DNA from: JAAZHD01 sp012510895 | Lineage (GTDB): Bacteria; Bacillota; Clostridia; Caldicoprobacterales; DTU083 | NCBI GenBank assembly: GCA_050951465.1 | Contig: JBMNJC010000019.1 | Coordinates: 1 to 64,000, forward strand | Reading direction: 5' to 3' | DNA length: 64,000 bases | Part shown: positions 54,769 through 63,528 of the stretch, piece by piece | How positions within the stretch are numbered: the first letter of the stretch is position 1 | How the letters are laid out: every line of letters begins with the position of its first letter | Notes under the pieces: generated by a model | What the model was told of the DNA's origin: nothing | The model's database searches: none | The model's input: only the letters and a program-made list of their open reading frames with translations | Made by a program: the position numbers and the translations under genes

Positions 54769-55689
54769 TTAATTGGGCTCAACGCTTTTATCGTAGGAAA
54801 TCCCGTAACTTTTACCATCGGTAGAAACAATTATGGTACCATGGATATCCGTCCGAAAAACTTTTATATCTGCATCTTCCAGTTTTTCCAGCACCTCTCT
54901 GTGAGGATGGCCGTAGGAATTATCGGCACCGCACATAATGACCACGGCTTCCGGAGAAACAGCTTCCAGGAAGGCATCCACTGTGCTGGTAGAGCTTCCG
55001 TGGTGGCCGGCTTTTAGTATAGTGCTTCGCAGGGGAGACATTGCATCCAGCATGGCATTTTCAGAAGGTATTTCCGCATCTCCGGTAAAGAGGAAGCTGA
55101 CCTTTCCATAGGTCAGCCTGGCAACGATGGAAGCGTTGTTTAAGTCATCTTCACTGGGGCTGTCAGGGGACAGAATCTCAAGTACTGTTCCGTCTTCAAA
55201 AGTGCGCTTCATGCCTGCCCGGGCTGCTGTGAAATCAATATCTTTTTCATCTATTAAAACCAGGTAGTCTTCAAAAGTTTTACTGGTATGCACTACACCC
55301 GGATCCATAACTTCTCTGACCGGTATGGTTTCCAAAACTTCAATTAAACCGCCGATATGGTCCGCGTGGGGATGGGTGCCGATAACCAGTTCCAGATCTT
55401 TTACATTCTGACTGAGAAGGTAATCTAAAGCAGCGCTTCCCCGATCACCTCCGTCTATCAGAATATCCTGAGCGGGAGTTTTAATATATATGGAATCTCC
55501 CTGTCCCACATCTATAAAATGAACTTCTACATACTGACCCCGAGTATGAATATTAGCCGCTTCGTTGGAAGGAAAAAGGTCAGATAATTCCAGGAGATTA
55601 ACCAGGGCGAAAATAAGGAGGGCAACAAGGAAAATAGTCAGGGATCTCTTAGTTATTCTGGCTTCTTTTTCACTTCTTCTATTTATCAC
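54769..55689 (-). CDS. ComEC/Rec2-like metallo-beta-lactamase-fold hydrolase (306 aa)
   Basis: N-terminal membrane anchor (LTIFLVALLIFALVNLL), then an extracytoplasmic ComEC-type hydrolase domain: VHFIDVGQGDSIYI, LIDGGDRGS, THPHADHIGG (complete HxHxDH), FLFTGDAE and LKAGHHGSS. Probably cleaves DNA or a phosphodiester; not a full ComEC channel, because the membrane-pore part is absent. Start GTG 55689 follows AAAGGA. It is the intact paralogue of the 21088 protein. Confidence 0.9.
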   Translation of the reverse strand: MINRRSEKEARITKRSLTIFLVALLIFALVNLLELSDLFPSNEAANIHTRGQYVEVHFIDVGQGDSIYIKTPAQDILIDGGDRGSAALDYLLSQNVKDLELVIGTHPHADHIGGLIEVLETIPVREVMDPGVVHTSKTFEDYLVLIDEKDIDFTAARAGMKRTFEDGTVLEILSPDSPSEDDLNNASIVARLTYGKVSFLFTGDAEIPSENAMLDAMSPLRSTILKAGHHGSSTSTVDAFLEAVSPEAVVIMCGADNSYGHPHREVLEKLEDADIKVFRTDIHGTIIVSTDGKSYGISYDKSVEPN

Positions 55690-56010
55690 AGTTTTTGATT
55701 CCTTTCGATTTCAGCATTATAGGATTTTATTATATCATAATAATTCCATTTTTAGGGGTTTAATTAATAGTCCTTTCTGATTAATCCTGTCAGATTGGAG
55801 GCTCAAAGCTTTACTGCTTTCGTAATAAAATGAAAACAAGACAGTAAATTATGTTATAATAACTGTGATATAATTCTGCAAAGTAATATCTATTGCATTA
55901 AAGCAATGCCGCAATCAAGTTCCTCAATGCAAAGCTTAATATATAATACTTGTCTAAATAATACGAGTCTTAATGATACAATTTCTGTAGGATTAGAAAG
56001 GAAAAAGCAA
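55690..56010. other. Divergent spacer upstream of the phosphoesterase gene
   Basis: AT-rich region with several TATAAT words (for example 55855-55860 and 55869-55874) but no convincing -35 elements. A reading frame extending the phosphoesterase to 55906 has no binding site. Confidence 0.4.
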
Positions 56011-56502
56011 ATGATTATAGGTGTTATATCGGATACCCATGGAAGAATATCGGACAAGGCCCTGGAAGTTCTAAAGGGAAGCGCTGCGATTATTCATGCA
56101 GGGGATGTGGGCAGTCTGGATGTAATAAAGGCCCTGGAGGAAATTGCTCCGGTATATCCGGTCAGGGGAAACACCGACAGGGGGATATGGGCGCAAAGCC
56201 TGCACATGACCCAGCTTGTGGAAATAGGCGGCAGGAGCTTTTATGTATTGCATGATATCGGTGCTCTTGATATAGAACCCAAAAGCATAGGCATAGACGC
56301 CGTTATATACGGCCATACCCATAAGCCTAAAGAGGAGATGCGGGATGGAGTTTTATATTTCAACCCGGGAAGTGCAGGGCCAAAGCGGTTTAATCTGCCT
56401 GTCTGCCTGGGGCGTATAACCATAGCGGATGAAAAACTTGTTGCGGGATGGGTCGACTTGTCAAGGGAGAAAAACAGAAAACTTGGGAAATGGTTCCTGT
56501 AA
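56011..56502 (+). CDS. YfcE-type metallophosphoesterase (163 aa)
   Basis: Calcineurin-like phosphoesterase of the YfcE/MJ0936 group. Motifs ISDTHGRIS, HAGDVGS, VRGNTDRG, HDIG and YGHTHKP provide the two-metal site. Start ATG 56011 after AGAAAGGA gives the family length of about 160 aa. Substrate probably a small phosphodiester. Confidence 0.9.
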   Translation: MIIGVISDTHGRISDKALEVLKGSAAIIHAGDVGSLDVIKALEEIAPVYPVRGNTDRGIWAQSLHMTQLVEIGGRSFYVLHDIGALDIEPKSIGIDAVIYGHTHKPKEEMRDGVLYFNPGSAGPKRFNLPVCLGRITIADEKLVAGWVDLSREKNRKLGKWFL

Positions 56503-56678
56503 ATATTTAAGCAGGGTTTATGCAATAGGCAAGCTAATGGCTGCTCTTGCAAAAGCCAGCCTAAGTTGTTATCCTATGTCTGTCGGCCGATATACAGAAG
56601 GCTTCAGTTATAAACAAGCTGTTATTATTGTACACCTGTTTTAAGAACACTTAAGTAAAAAAGGAATGGAGAGTTATC

Positions 56679-58337
56679 ATGCATTTATACCACCTGGACT
56701 TAAAGGTCTCTATGTATAAAACTGAGTACATAAAAAAATTGTTTCTTAAACTTAAAGAAAATGGCTATGACGGTATTGTAGTTGAAATAGACAATAAATT
56801 GAAATTTCCTTCCCATCCTGATTTTGCTGCCAAAGATGCACTTGATGCGGAAACATGGAAGGAAATTGTGCTGTTTGCAAAGGAGCAGGCCTTAATAATC
56901 TACCCCTTGATTCAGACTCTGGGCCATATGGAACATGTTCTTGAAGGAAGCAGCAAATATGCCCATCTGGCAGAGAACCCCGGGAATCCTTATATGCTCT
57001 GCCCCAGCAAGCCGGGTACAATGAGGCTGGCCAAAGATCTGGTGCTTGATATTATTGAAGTTTTCGACAAACCGGAATACATACACCTGGGCGGGGATGA
57101 AGTTTACGGACATATGGACAGCCGGGGTCTTAACAAATGCCCCATATGCTATACAAGAGATTCCGGCAAACAGTTGAATGACTTTTTAGTTGAACTGGCT
57201 GAGTTCTGTGTACAGCAGGGAGTCTCTCCAGAACTCTGGGCCGACGAGGTATTGGCAAATCCGGAAAATATAGAAAGGTTCCCGAAAGAGACAAGGTTTG
57301 TCGACTGGTATTATGCACGCACAGAAAGATATAATGACAATGCAGGTCTTTTGTGGGGTGCAAAGGATTTAATAGGCAGACCCATAGACGAGAAATTTTT
57401 TGAAGAAGTTCCGGATAAGCTGAAATGTCTGCTTCCCTTTGCCATAAAGGAAACAGAGTCAGGCAGGAAATTCAATAATTTCTATGGCGCGGAATATATA
57501 GTCAGCAAGGGATATAAGGCTTCAATCGGCAGCGGCGTCAGATTTGCAGGAGACTGTTATGTAATTCCCAGAATCCATATAGGTTCCAGGAACGTTGGCA
57601 TGTCTGAAATCATCTCAAAGGAATTAGGGTGTGCCCATTTGGTAACAAGCTGGGCTGTCAGGTTAAATCATCCTGAAACCACCTGGCCGTCGCTGAGAGC
57701 AATAAGTAACATCAGCGAAGTTCAGATAAACTCATTTACCCGTGATTTAGCTCTTTATGAAGATAATACTGCCGGTTTGGAAACTGCCGGGGAAACGGAA
57801 AAGCTCATCGAACATATCGGCCTTCCTTTGGGAGGGATCGATATGGAGCACATATTACTTCTTATGGATGTTTCAAAAGGATATCACAGCATTGACATAC
57901 TGCTGGAAAGGAATATGCGTTTTGAGCGGCCTTTTGTCGATAATTACTTAAAAGCCATATATGAAATTTCCACGGGAAAGGACAGGGACAACACCGTCAG
58001 CCAAATGGAGAAAAGGGTGGAGTCTGCCAGGAAAATCCTTTCTCATCTTAATGATAATTTAAATCAGGGAAAGGGCGACAGGGACTGTTTAATGCACTGG
58101 ATTAACGGAATTGAGCTCGTCACATTGCGCACAGAACAGGCCCTTGCCATTATTGATTCTTATAAAAACGGGGTTGACAGGGATAAGATAAAGGATCTTC
58201 TGGAGCGCAACATAAGCCTTATGAAGGAATTTGAAGAATTATGGGGTGAAAGCGTCACGGAATATTCTTTGGAACAGGAAAAAGAGATTAAATTCAAGAG
58301 AGATATAAGAATGCTGGAAAACCTCTTAAGCAGCTGA
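56679..58337 (+). CDS. GH20-like beta-N-acetylhexosaminidase family protein (552 aa)
   Basis: First gene of a five-gene carbohydrate operon. N-terminal TIM barrel (about 1-330) resembles GH20: VEIDNKLKFPSH, QTLGHMEHVL, YIHLGGDEVYGH with the adjacent catalytic Asp-Glu pair. The last 200 residues are helical and unfamiliar. No signal peptide, hence intracellular. ATG follows GGAATGGAGAG. Likely substrate: beta-linked N-acetylhexosamine or a related sugar. Confidence 0.82.
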   Translation: MHLYHLDLKVSMYKTEYIKKLFLKLKENGYDGIVVEIDNKLKFPSHPDFAAKDALDAETWKEIVLFAKEQALIIYPLIQTLGHMEHVLEGSSKYAHLAENPGNPYMLCPSKPGTMRLAKDLVLDIIEVFDKPEYIHLGGDEVYGHMDSRGLNKCPICYTRDSGKQLNDFLVELAEFCVQQGVSPELWADEVLANPENIERFPKETRFVDWYYARTERYNDNAGLLWGAKDLIGRPIDEKFFEEVPDKLKCLLPFAIKETESGRKFNNFYGAEYIVSKGYKASIGSGVRFAGDCYVIPRIHIGSRNVGMSEIISKELGCAHLVTSWAVRLNHPETTWPSLRAISNISEVQINSFTRDLALYEDNTAGLETAGETEKLIEHIGLPLGGIDMEHILLLMDVSKGYHSIDILLERNMRFERPFVDNYLKAIYEISTGKDRDNTVSQMEKRVESARKILSHLNDNLNQGKGDRDCLMHWINGIELVTLRTEQALAIIDSYKNGVDRDKIKDLLERNISLMKEFEELWGESVTEYSLEQEKEIKFKRDIRMLENLLSS

Positions 58338-58358
58338 GGCGGGAAGGAGAGAGGCTTT

Positions 58359-59633
58359 GTGAAATATTATGTGGAACCGTCAAAGAAACTGCCCGTAAAG
58401 GCAGAAGTGGATGTTCTGGTATTAGGAGCCGGTCCTGCCGGTTTTTCTGCAGCGGTAAACGCAGCCAGACAGGGAGCAGATGTCATGCTAATCGAGCAGG
58501 CTGGAGATGTGGGCGGCGTTGCCACCACCGGGCTTATGAGCCATTGGACAGGCAGAACCAAGGGAGGTTTCTATCAGGAAATACTTGAGCGCTGCGGCGA
58601 TGCTGATAACCGGCTGATAAATCCGGAAGAACTTAAGACCCTTATGCTGGAGATGCTGGAAGAAGCAGGGGTCAGGCTGCAGCTTTATACCTTTGCATCA
58701 GATGTCATAGTGGAAGATAATACAGTGAAGGGCGTTATTATCGAAAGCAAATCCGGCAGAGAAGCAGTCATGGCCAGGGTAACCATTGACTGTACCGGAG
58801 ATGGAGATATAGCTGCCAAAGCCGGTGTACCCTATGTCAAGGGCAGGGAAACAGACGGTAAAATGCAGCCCATGACCCTTATGTTCAAGGTGGCCGGCGT
58901 GGACATGGATCGTGCGGTTTTTCCGGGAAGTTTTGAAGATAACATTAAGATCGATAAGGGTTACATTCAGGACCTGGGAAAAGAGAATATTCCTTATCCT
59001 GCAGGGCATGTCCTGCTTTATCCTTCGCCCATACCCGGAGTGGTGACTTGTAATATGACCAATGTCATCGGTGTGGACGGAACAAAGTCGGAGGATCTGA
59101 CCAAGGCTGCCATAGTTGCGAGAAAGCAGATTAAACCCATAGTAAAGTTTTTAAGGGAATTTGTACCCGGATATGAAAACTGCTATGTTATAAGCTCGGC
59201 ATCGATTATAGGGGTGAGAGAAACAAGACATTTCAAGGGTGAATATACTCTGACGGAGGAAGACATACTTGAGGCCAGAACCTTTGATGACTGGGTGGTC
59301 ACTAAAGCTCATTTCAATTTTGATGTGCACAATCTTACGGGCAGCGGGCTGGATGAAACCGGTGTGCAGAAGCACTTCAAACAGCAAAGGAGCTACACAA
59401 TTCCCTACAGATGCCTTGTACCTGTAAATATTGATAATCTCCTTCTGGCAGGAAGGAATATTTCCGGCACACATATGGCTCATTCCAACTACAGGGTCAT
59501 GCCCATATGTGCCAATATGGGACAGGCAGCAGGAATTGCAGCAGCACTTGCAGTAAAGTATGATGTGAAGCCGAGGGATCTGGATGTCAGCAGAATCCAG
59601 GAAGTCCTGAGGGAAAATGGAGTAGATTTATAA
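58359..59633 (+). CDS. FAD-dependent oxidoreductase, PF12831-like (424 aa)
   Basis: Dinucleotide-binding motif GAGPAGFSAA near residue 24, second FAD motif with GGVATTGLMSHW, IDCTGDGDIAA and GRNISGTHMAHSN. Family members are flavoprotein dehydrogenases whose substrates are mostly unknown; in glycan operons they may oxidise sugar rings. GTG start follows GGAAGGAGAG; it is 21 bp after the GH20-like gene and 55 bp before the first Gfo/Idh/MocA gene. Confidence 0.85.
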   Translation: MKYYVEPSKKLPVKAEVDVLVLGAGPAGFSAAVNAARQGADVMLIEQAGDVGGVATTGLMSHWTGRTKGGFYQEILERCGDADNRLINPEELKTLMLEMLEEAGVRLQLYTFASDVIVEDNTVKGVIIESKSGREAVMARVTIDCTGDGDIAAKAGVPYVKGRETDGKMQPMTLMFKVAGVDMDRAVFPGSFEDNIKIDKGYIQDLGKENIPYPAGHVLLYPSPIPGVVTCNMTNVIGVDGTKSEDLTKAAIVARKQIKPIVKFLREFVPGYENCYVISSASIIGVRETRHFKGEYTLTEEDILEARTFDDWVVTKAHFNFDVHNLTGSGLDETGVQKHFKQQRSYTIPYRCLVPVNIDNLLLAGRNISGTHMAHSNYRVMPICANMGQAAGIAAALAVKYDVKPRDLDVSRIQEVLRENGVDL

Positions 59634-59688
59634 TTATATTTCGCACTTTAAATGTATTACTAAACGATTAAACTGGAAGGTGATTCAT

Positions 59689-60963
59689 ATGGCTGAGAAA
59701 ATAAAAACCGTTATAATCGGCGCAGGTGCCAGAGGGAATGTTTATGTAAGGCAGGCCCGTCCCGGTGACCTGGAAATAGTCGGGGTTGCGGAACCCCATG
59801 AGGGAAGGCGGAACTATATAAAGGAAACTTATGGTCTAAGCGATGATGTCTGCTTTGAAAGCTATGAAGAGCTTTTTGAAAGGGACAGATTTGCTGACCT
59901 GGCTATAATTGCCACAAACGACAGGATGCATGTTGACCCAGCAGAGAAGGCAATGAAAAAGGGCTATCATATACTTCTCGAAAAACCCATATCTCCTGTT
60001 CCTGAAGAGGTATACCGAATAGGGCAGCTTGCGGAAAAATATGACAAGGTGTTTTCCATTTGCCATGTTTTAAGGTATACATCCTTTGTTAAAACTCTTA
60101 AGAAACTCCTTGATGACGGCGCCATAGGCGATCTTGTATCCATAGTCCACAACGAAAATGTAGGATACTGGCATATGGCACACAGCTTTGTACGGGGAAA
60201 CTGGAGGAATTCAGATGAAACATCACCCATGATACTTGCTAAATGCTGTCATGATATGGATCTTCTCCTGTATCTCATTGGTTCAGACTGCAAGAAGGTT
60301 TCTTCCTTTGGTTCCCTGGTGCACTTCAAAGAAGAAAACAAGCCGGAAGGCGCACCTAAAAGATGCGTGGAAGGCTGCCCAGTTTATGACACCTGCCAAT
60401 TCAATGCTGTAAAACTTTATACCCAGTCCCAGCTTCGCAACTGGATACCTCGGATATTTAATCTGGATGAGGTTACAGATGAAAACATTATAGCCGCCCT
60501 TTATGAAAACCCCTACGGCAGGTGTGTATATCAGTGCGACAATAATGTTGTTGATCATCAGGTTGTGAATCTGGAATTTAAAAACAATGTGACGGTAGCC
60601 TTTACAATGTGTGCTTTTACAAAGAATAATGAACGGGTATTCAGATTTATGGGTACCAGGGGTGAAATTGAGGCCTATATGGAAAAAAATGAAATCATCC
60701 TTAAGGACTTTGTAACCGGAAACATAAACAAAATAGAAGTTTCCAGATCTGTATCAGGACATGGCGGCGGTGATTCAAGCATTATGGGCACCCTGGTCGA
60801 TGCCATAAGAGGAAAAGGCGAAGACAAATCTTCAGCGGTTGTTTCAGTACAGTCTCATATGATGGCTTTTGCAGCTGAAAAGTCAAGGCTTGAAAACAGG
60901 GTCATAGACTTGGATGAGTATGTAAGTCAGGTGGCAGAAAAAGCGAAACAAGCTTTTAAATAA
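59689..60963 (+). CDS. Gfo/Idh/MocA family oxidoreductase with cysteine-rich insert (424 aa)
   Basis: NAD(P)-dependent sugar dehydrogenase: Rossmann start VIIGAGARGNVY, LLEKPIS (EKP motif), then ILAKCCHDMDLLLYL with the catalytic His. About residues 220-290 have an inserted Cys pattern RCVEGCPVYDTC and GRCVYQC, which suggests a structural metal site. ATG 59689 lies after GGAAGGTGA. The following genes are spaced by about 30 bp, so one transcript is expected. Confidence 0.87.
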   Translation: MAEKIKTVIIGAGARGNVYVRQARPGDLEIVGVAEPHEGRRNYIKETYGLSDDVCFESYEELFERDRFADLAIIATNDRMHVDPAEKAMKKGYHILLEKPISPVPEEVYRIGQLAEKYDKVFSICHVLRYTSFVKTLKKLLDDGAIGDLVSIVHNENVGYWHMAHSFVRGNWRNSDETSPMILAKCCHDMDLLLYLIGSDCKKVSSFGSLVHFKEENKPEGAPKRCVEGCPVYDTCQFNAVKLYTQSQLRNWIPRIFNLDEVTDENIIAALYENPYGRCVYQCDNNVVDHQVVNLEFKNNVTVAFTMCAFTKNNERVFRFMGTRGEIEAYMEKNEIILKDFVTGNINKIEVSRSVSGHGGGDSSIMGTLVDAIRGKGEDKSSAVVSVQSHMMAFAAEKSRLENRVIDLDEYVSQVAEKAKQAFK

Positions 60964-60993
60964 ACCTTGAATAAAAAAGAAGGAGGAATATAT

Positions 60994-61848
60994 ATGGCTG
61001 ATTTTAAAATTGGGGTTATTGTTGATTCGTTCAGGATTGACATTAAGGATGCAGTAAAAAAGGCAAAAGAAGTAGGGGCCGAAGGAATTCAGGTATATGC
61101 TACTAAAGGCCCCATGGCTCCGGAAAATATGGATAAAAATAAGAGGAGAAAATTTGTCGACCTGGTAAAATCCAACGGGCTTGTTATATCTGCTCTCTGC
61201 GGAGATATGGGCGGAGGGTTTGTTGACAGGGAGACAAATCCCCAAAAGATTGAAAGGTCCAAAAGGATCATGGATCTGGCCAAGGATCTGGGAACAGACA
61301 TTATAACCACCCATATCGGGGTTGTTCCGCAGGATCCCAATCATCCCAGGTATAAGATTCTGCAGGAAGCCTGCGAGGAACTGGGTGAATACGGAGATAA
61401 GGTAGGAGCTAAGTTTGCTATAGAGACAGGGCCGGAAACCTCAGCAGTTCTTAAAAACTTCCTGGACAGCCTAAGTTCCAAAGGTGTAGCGGTAAATCTT
61501 GATCCTGCCAATCTGGTAATGGTAGTAGGGGATAATCCTGTAGAAGCGGTTTACAACTTAAAGGATTATATTGTCCACACCCATGCCAAGGACGGAATCA
61601 TGTTAAAGGAATGTGATCCGGAAATCGTATACGGTATGATAAAGGGTCATAAACCTGAGGAGCGGACCTTCAGAGAAGTACCTCTGGGAGAAGGAAGCGT
61701 TAACTTCCCGGAATATCTAAAAGCTCTTGAATCCATAGGCTACAAAGGCTTTTTGACAATTGAAAGGGAAGTCGGGGATAATCCGGAAAGAGATATAAGG
61801 CTGGCAGTTAACTTCCTGAATGAAACCATAAGCAAACTGAACAAATGA
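60994..61848 (+). CDS. Sugar phosphate isomerase/epimerase-like TIM-barrel protein (284 aa)
   Basis: AP-endonuclease-2/xylose-isomerase-like fold. Motifs: TKGPMAPENMD, LVISALCGDMGG, ITTHIGVVP, FAIETGPE (metal Glu), VNLDPANLVM, HTHAKDG (metal His) and GFLTIEREVG (metal Glu). ATG 60994 follows AGAAGGAGG. Between two Gfo/Idh/MocA genes, as in keto-sugar epimerase or lyase modules (YcjR-like); that assignment is inference. Confidence 0.87.
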   Translation: MADFKIGVIVDSFRIDIKDAVKKAKEVGAEGIQVYATKGPMAPENMDKNKRRKFVDLVKSNGLVISALCGDMGGGFVDRETNPQKIERSKRIMDLAKDLGTDIITTHIGVVPQDPNHPRYKILQEACEELGEYGDKVGAKFAIETGPETSAVLKNFLDSLSSKGVAVNLDPANLVMVVGDNPVEAVYNLKDYIVHTHAKDGIMLKECDPEIVYGMIKGHKPEERTFREVPLGEGSVNFPEYLKALESIGYKGFLTIEREVGDNPERDIRLAVNFLNETISKLNK

Positions 61849-61895
61849 ATACCAGCGGAAGATAATAGCGGAAAATGAAAGTGGTGGAGGAACAG

Positions 61896-62951
61896 ATGAA
61901 GAAAATTAAAGTGGGCATTATTGGAACCGGTAACATAAGTCATACTCATACAGCCGGATATATGGCTCTTGACAATGTGGAGCTGTATGCAGCCTGTGAC
62001 ATAAATGAGCAGAGGGTAAAGGACTATGCCAGGAAATACGGCTATAAACATGTCTTTACAGACTATAATGAAATGCTTAAGCTGGAGGAACTGGATGCGG
62101 TAAGCGTATGCACATGGAACAGCGTACATGCGCCTGCTTCTATAGCAGCCTTAAAGGCCGGAAAGCATGTATTATGCGAAAAGCCCATGGCCATGAATAC
62201 CGAAGAGGCATTGGCTATGGAAAAAGCGGCCAAAGAAGCCGGTAAACTTCTTATGATCGGTTTTGTAAGAAGATTCGGCAATGATGCAAGAATATTAAAG
62301 GACTTTATCGACAGTGGAATGATGGGAGACATCTACTACGCAAAAGCTTCTTACCTGAGAAGGAACGGATGTCCCGGAGGCTGGTTTGGGGACAAGAGCC
62401 GCTCCGGCGGAGGTCCCTTAATTGATCTGGGCGTTCATGTTATTGACCTGGTTCGTTATATGATGGGCAAACCAAAACCCGTATCTGTAACGGGGGCTAC
62501 ATTCAATAAACTGGGCGATCGAAGAAATATTAAATCAACCAAGGAATACCGTGCATCTGATGACTCAGAGGAAATTTTCGATGTTGAAGATCTGGCACTG
62601 GGAATGATTAAATTCGATAATGGCTCTGTGCTGACAGTGGAAACCAGCTTCAGCTTAAATATTGAGAAAAATGTTGCCGATATCGAATTATTCGGAACCA
62701 GATCAGGTGCAAAACTTTCTCCGGAACTAAAATTCTATTCAGAAATAAACGATTATCTTGTTGATGTAACTCCGGCTCACGACACAGCTCTCAGCTTCAC
62801 CGGGCTTTTTGAAAATGAAATAGCTCATTTTATAGACTGTATAGCAAACGGCACCGAATGCATAAGCCCCGCAGAAGACGGAGTAGAGATCATGAAAATT
62901 CTGGATGCGGTTTATGAATCAGCAAGAACTGGCAGGGAAGTTGTGTTGTAA
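61896..62951 (+). CDS. Gfo/Idh/MocA family oxidoreductase (351 aa)
   Basis: Second NAD(P)-dependent dehydrogenase of the operon: GIIGTGNISHTHTAGY, VLCEKPMAMN (EKP motif), LIDLGVHVIDLVRYMMG (catalytic Asp/His). It lacks the Cys insert of the 59689 protein. ATG 61896 follows GGTGGAGGAA. It is the last gene before the terminator at 62978. Confidence 0.9.
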   Translation: MKKIKVGIIGTGNISHTHTAGYMALDNVELYAACDINEQRVKDYARKYGYKHVFTDYNEMLKLEELDAVSVCTWNSVHAPASIAALKAGKHVLCEKPMAMNTEEALAMEKAAKEAGKLLMIGFVRRFGNDARILKDFIDSGMMGDIYYAKASYLRRNGCPGGWFGDKSRSGGGPLIDLGVHVIDLVRYMMGKPKPVSVTGATFNKLGDRRNIKSTKEYRASDDSEEIFDVEDLALGMIKFDNGSVLTVETSFSLNIEKNVADIELFGTRSGAKLSPELKFYSEINDYLVDVTPAHDTALSFTGLFENEIAHFIDCIANGTECISPAEDGVEIMKILDAVYESARTGREVVL

Positions 62952-62977
62952 ATTTACAAATCAGCTTATATTAAAGC

Positions 62978-63019
62978 AAAAAAGAGAAGAACGACGCTTT
63001 TGTCGGACTTCTCTTTTTT
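62978..63019. terminator. Strong terminator at the end of the carbohydrate operon
   Basis: AAAAAAGAGAAG (62978-62989) pairs with CTTCTCTTTTTT (63008-63019), with inner CGAC/GTCG pairs; suitable in both directions for the convergent ACT gene. Confidence 0.9.
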
Positions 63020-63047
63020 ACAGACTAATTAATACCCGCTGTTTCAG

Positions 63048-63473
63048 TCATTCCATAATATTTTTTTCATCTACCAGGCTGAATCCTGCTTCAGATAAAA
63101 CAGTTTCTGCCAACTCATTGTTTTCTACTCTGAAAACCACATAAGCGCTGCCTTTTTTTCGGCTTATGAATGCGTACAGATATTCAATATTTATTTCATT
63201 TTTGCTTAGCACTTCTACTACTGAGGAAAGACCGCCGGGAGCATCTTTCATGGCCACTGCGATTACTGGTGTGATGGATACAATGAATCCCGCATCCTGC
63301 AAGGCCTTAAGCGCAGTTTCATTATTATCCGCTATAATACGGAGGATTCCAAAATCTTTCGTGTCTGCCAGGGACAGGGCTCGCAAATCAATTTCCTTTT
63401 CAGCCAGCATCTTTGTGACTTCTAAAAGTGTTCCGGGCTTGTTTTCCAAAAAAACAGATAATTGCTGAATCAT
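63048..63473 (-). CDS. Tandem ACT-domain protein (141 aa)
   Basis: Two ACT domains: residues 1-68 (LSVFLENKPGTLLEVTKMLAEKEI) and about 70-138 (VAMKDAPGGLSSVVEVLSKNEI). Such proteins are amino-acid-binding regulators and are often encoded after phenylacetate-CoA ligase-like genes, as here with a 55-bp gap. ATG 63473 lies nine bases after GGAG. Ligand unknown, likely an aromatic or branched amino acid. Confidence 0.9.
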   Translation of the reverse strand: MIQQLSVFLENKPGTLLEVTKMLAEKEIDLRALSLADTKDFGILRIIADNNETALKALQDAGFIVSITPVIAVAMKDAPGGLSSVVEVLSKNEINIEYLYAFISRKKGSAYVVFRVENNELAETVLSEAGFSLVDEKNIME

Positions 63474-63528
63474 GATTATGGGCTCCTTTCCTCTTTTGGT
63501 TCAAAATTTTATATTCCAATATGGAAAA

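Noticed and set aside
54769..55689. Beta-lactamase annotation for the ComEC-like proteins
   Set aside because: The VHFIDVGQGDS and GHHGSS motifs place them in the ComEC/Rec2 hydrolase group, not among antibiotic-degrading enzymes.
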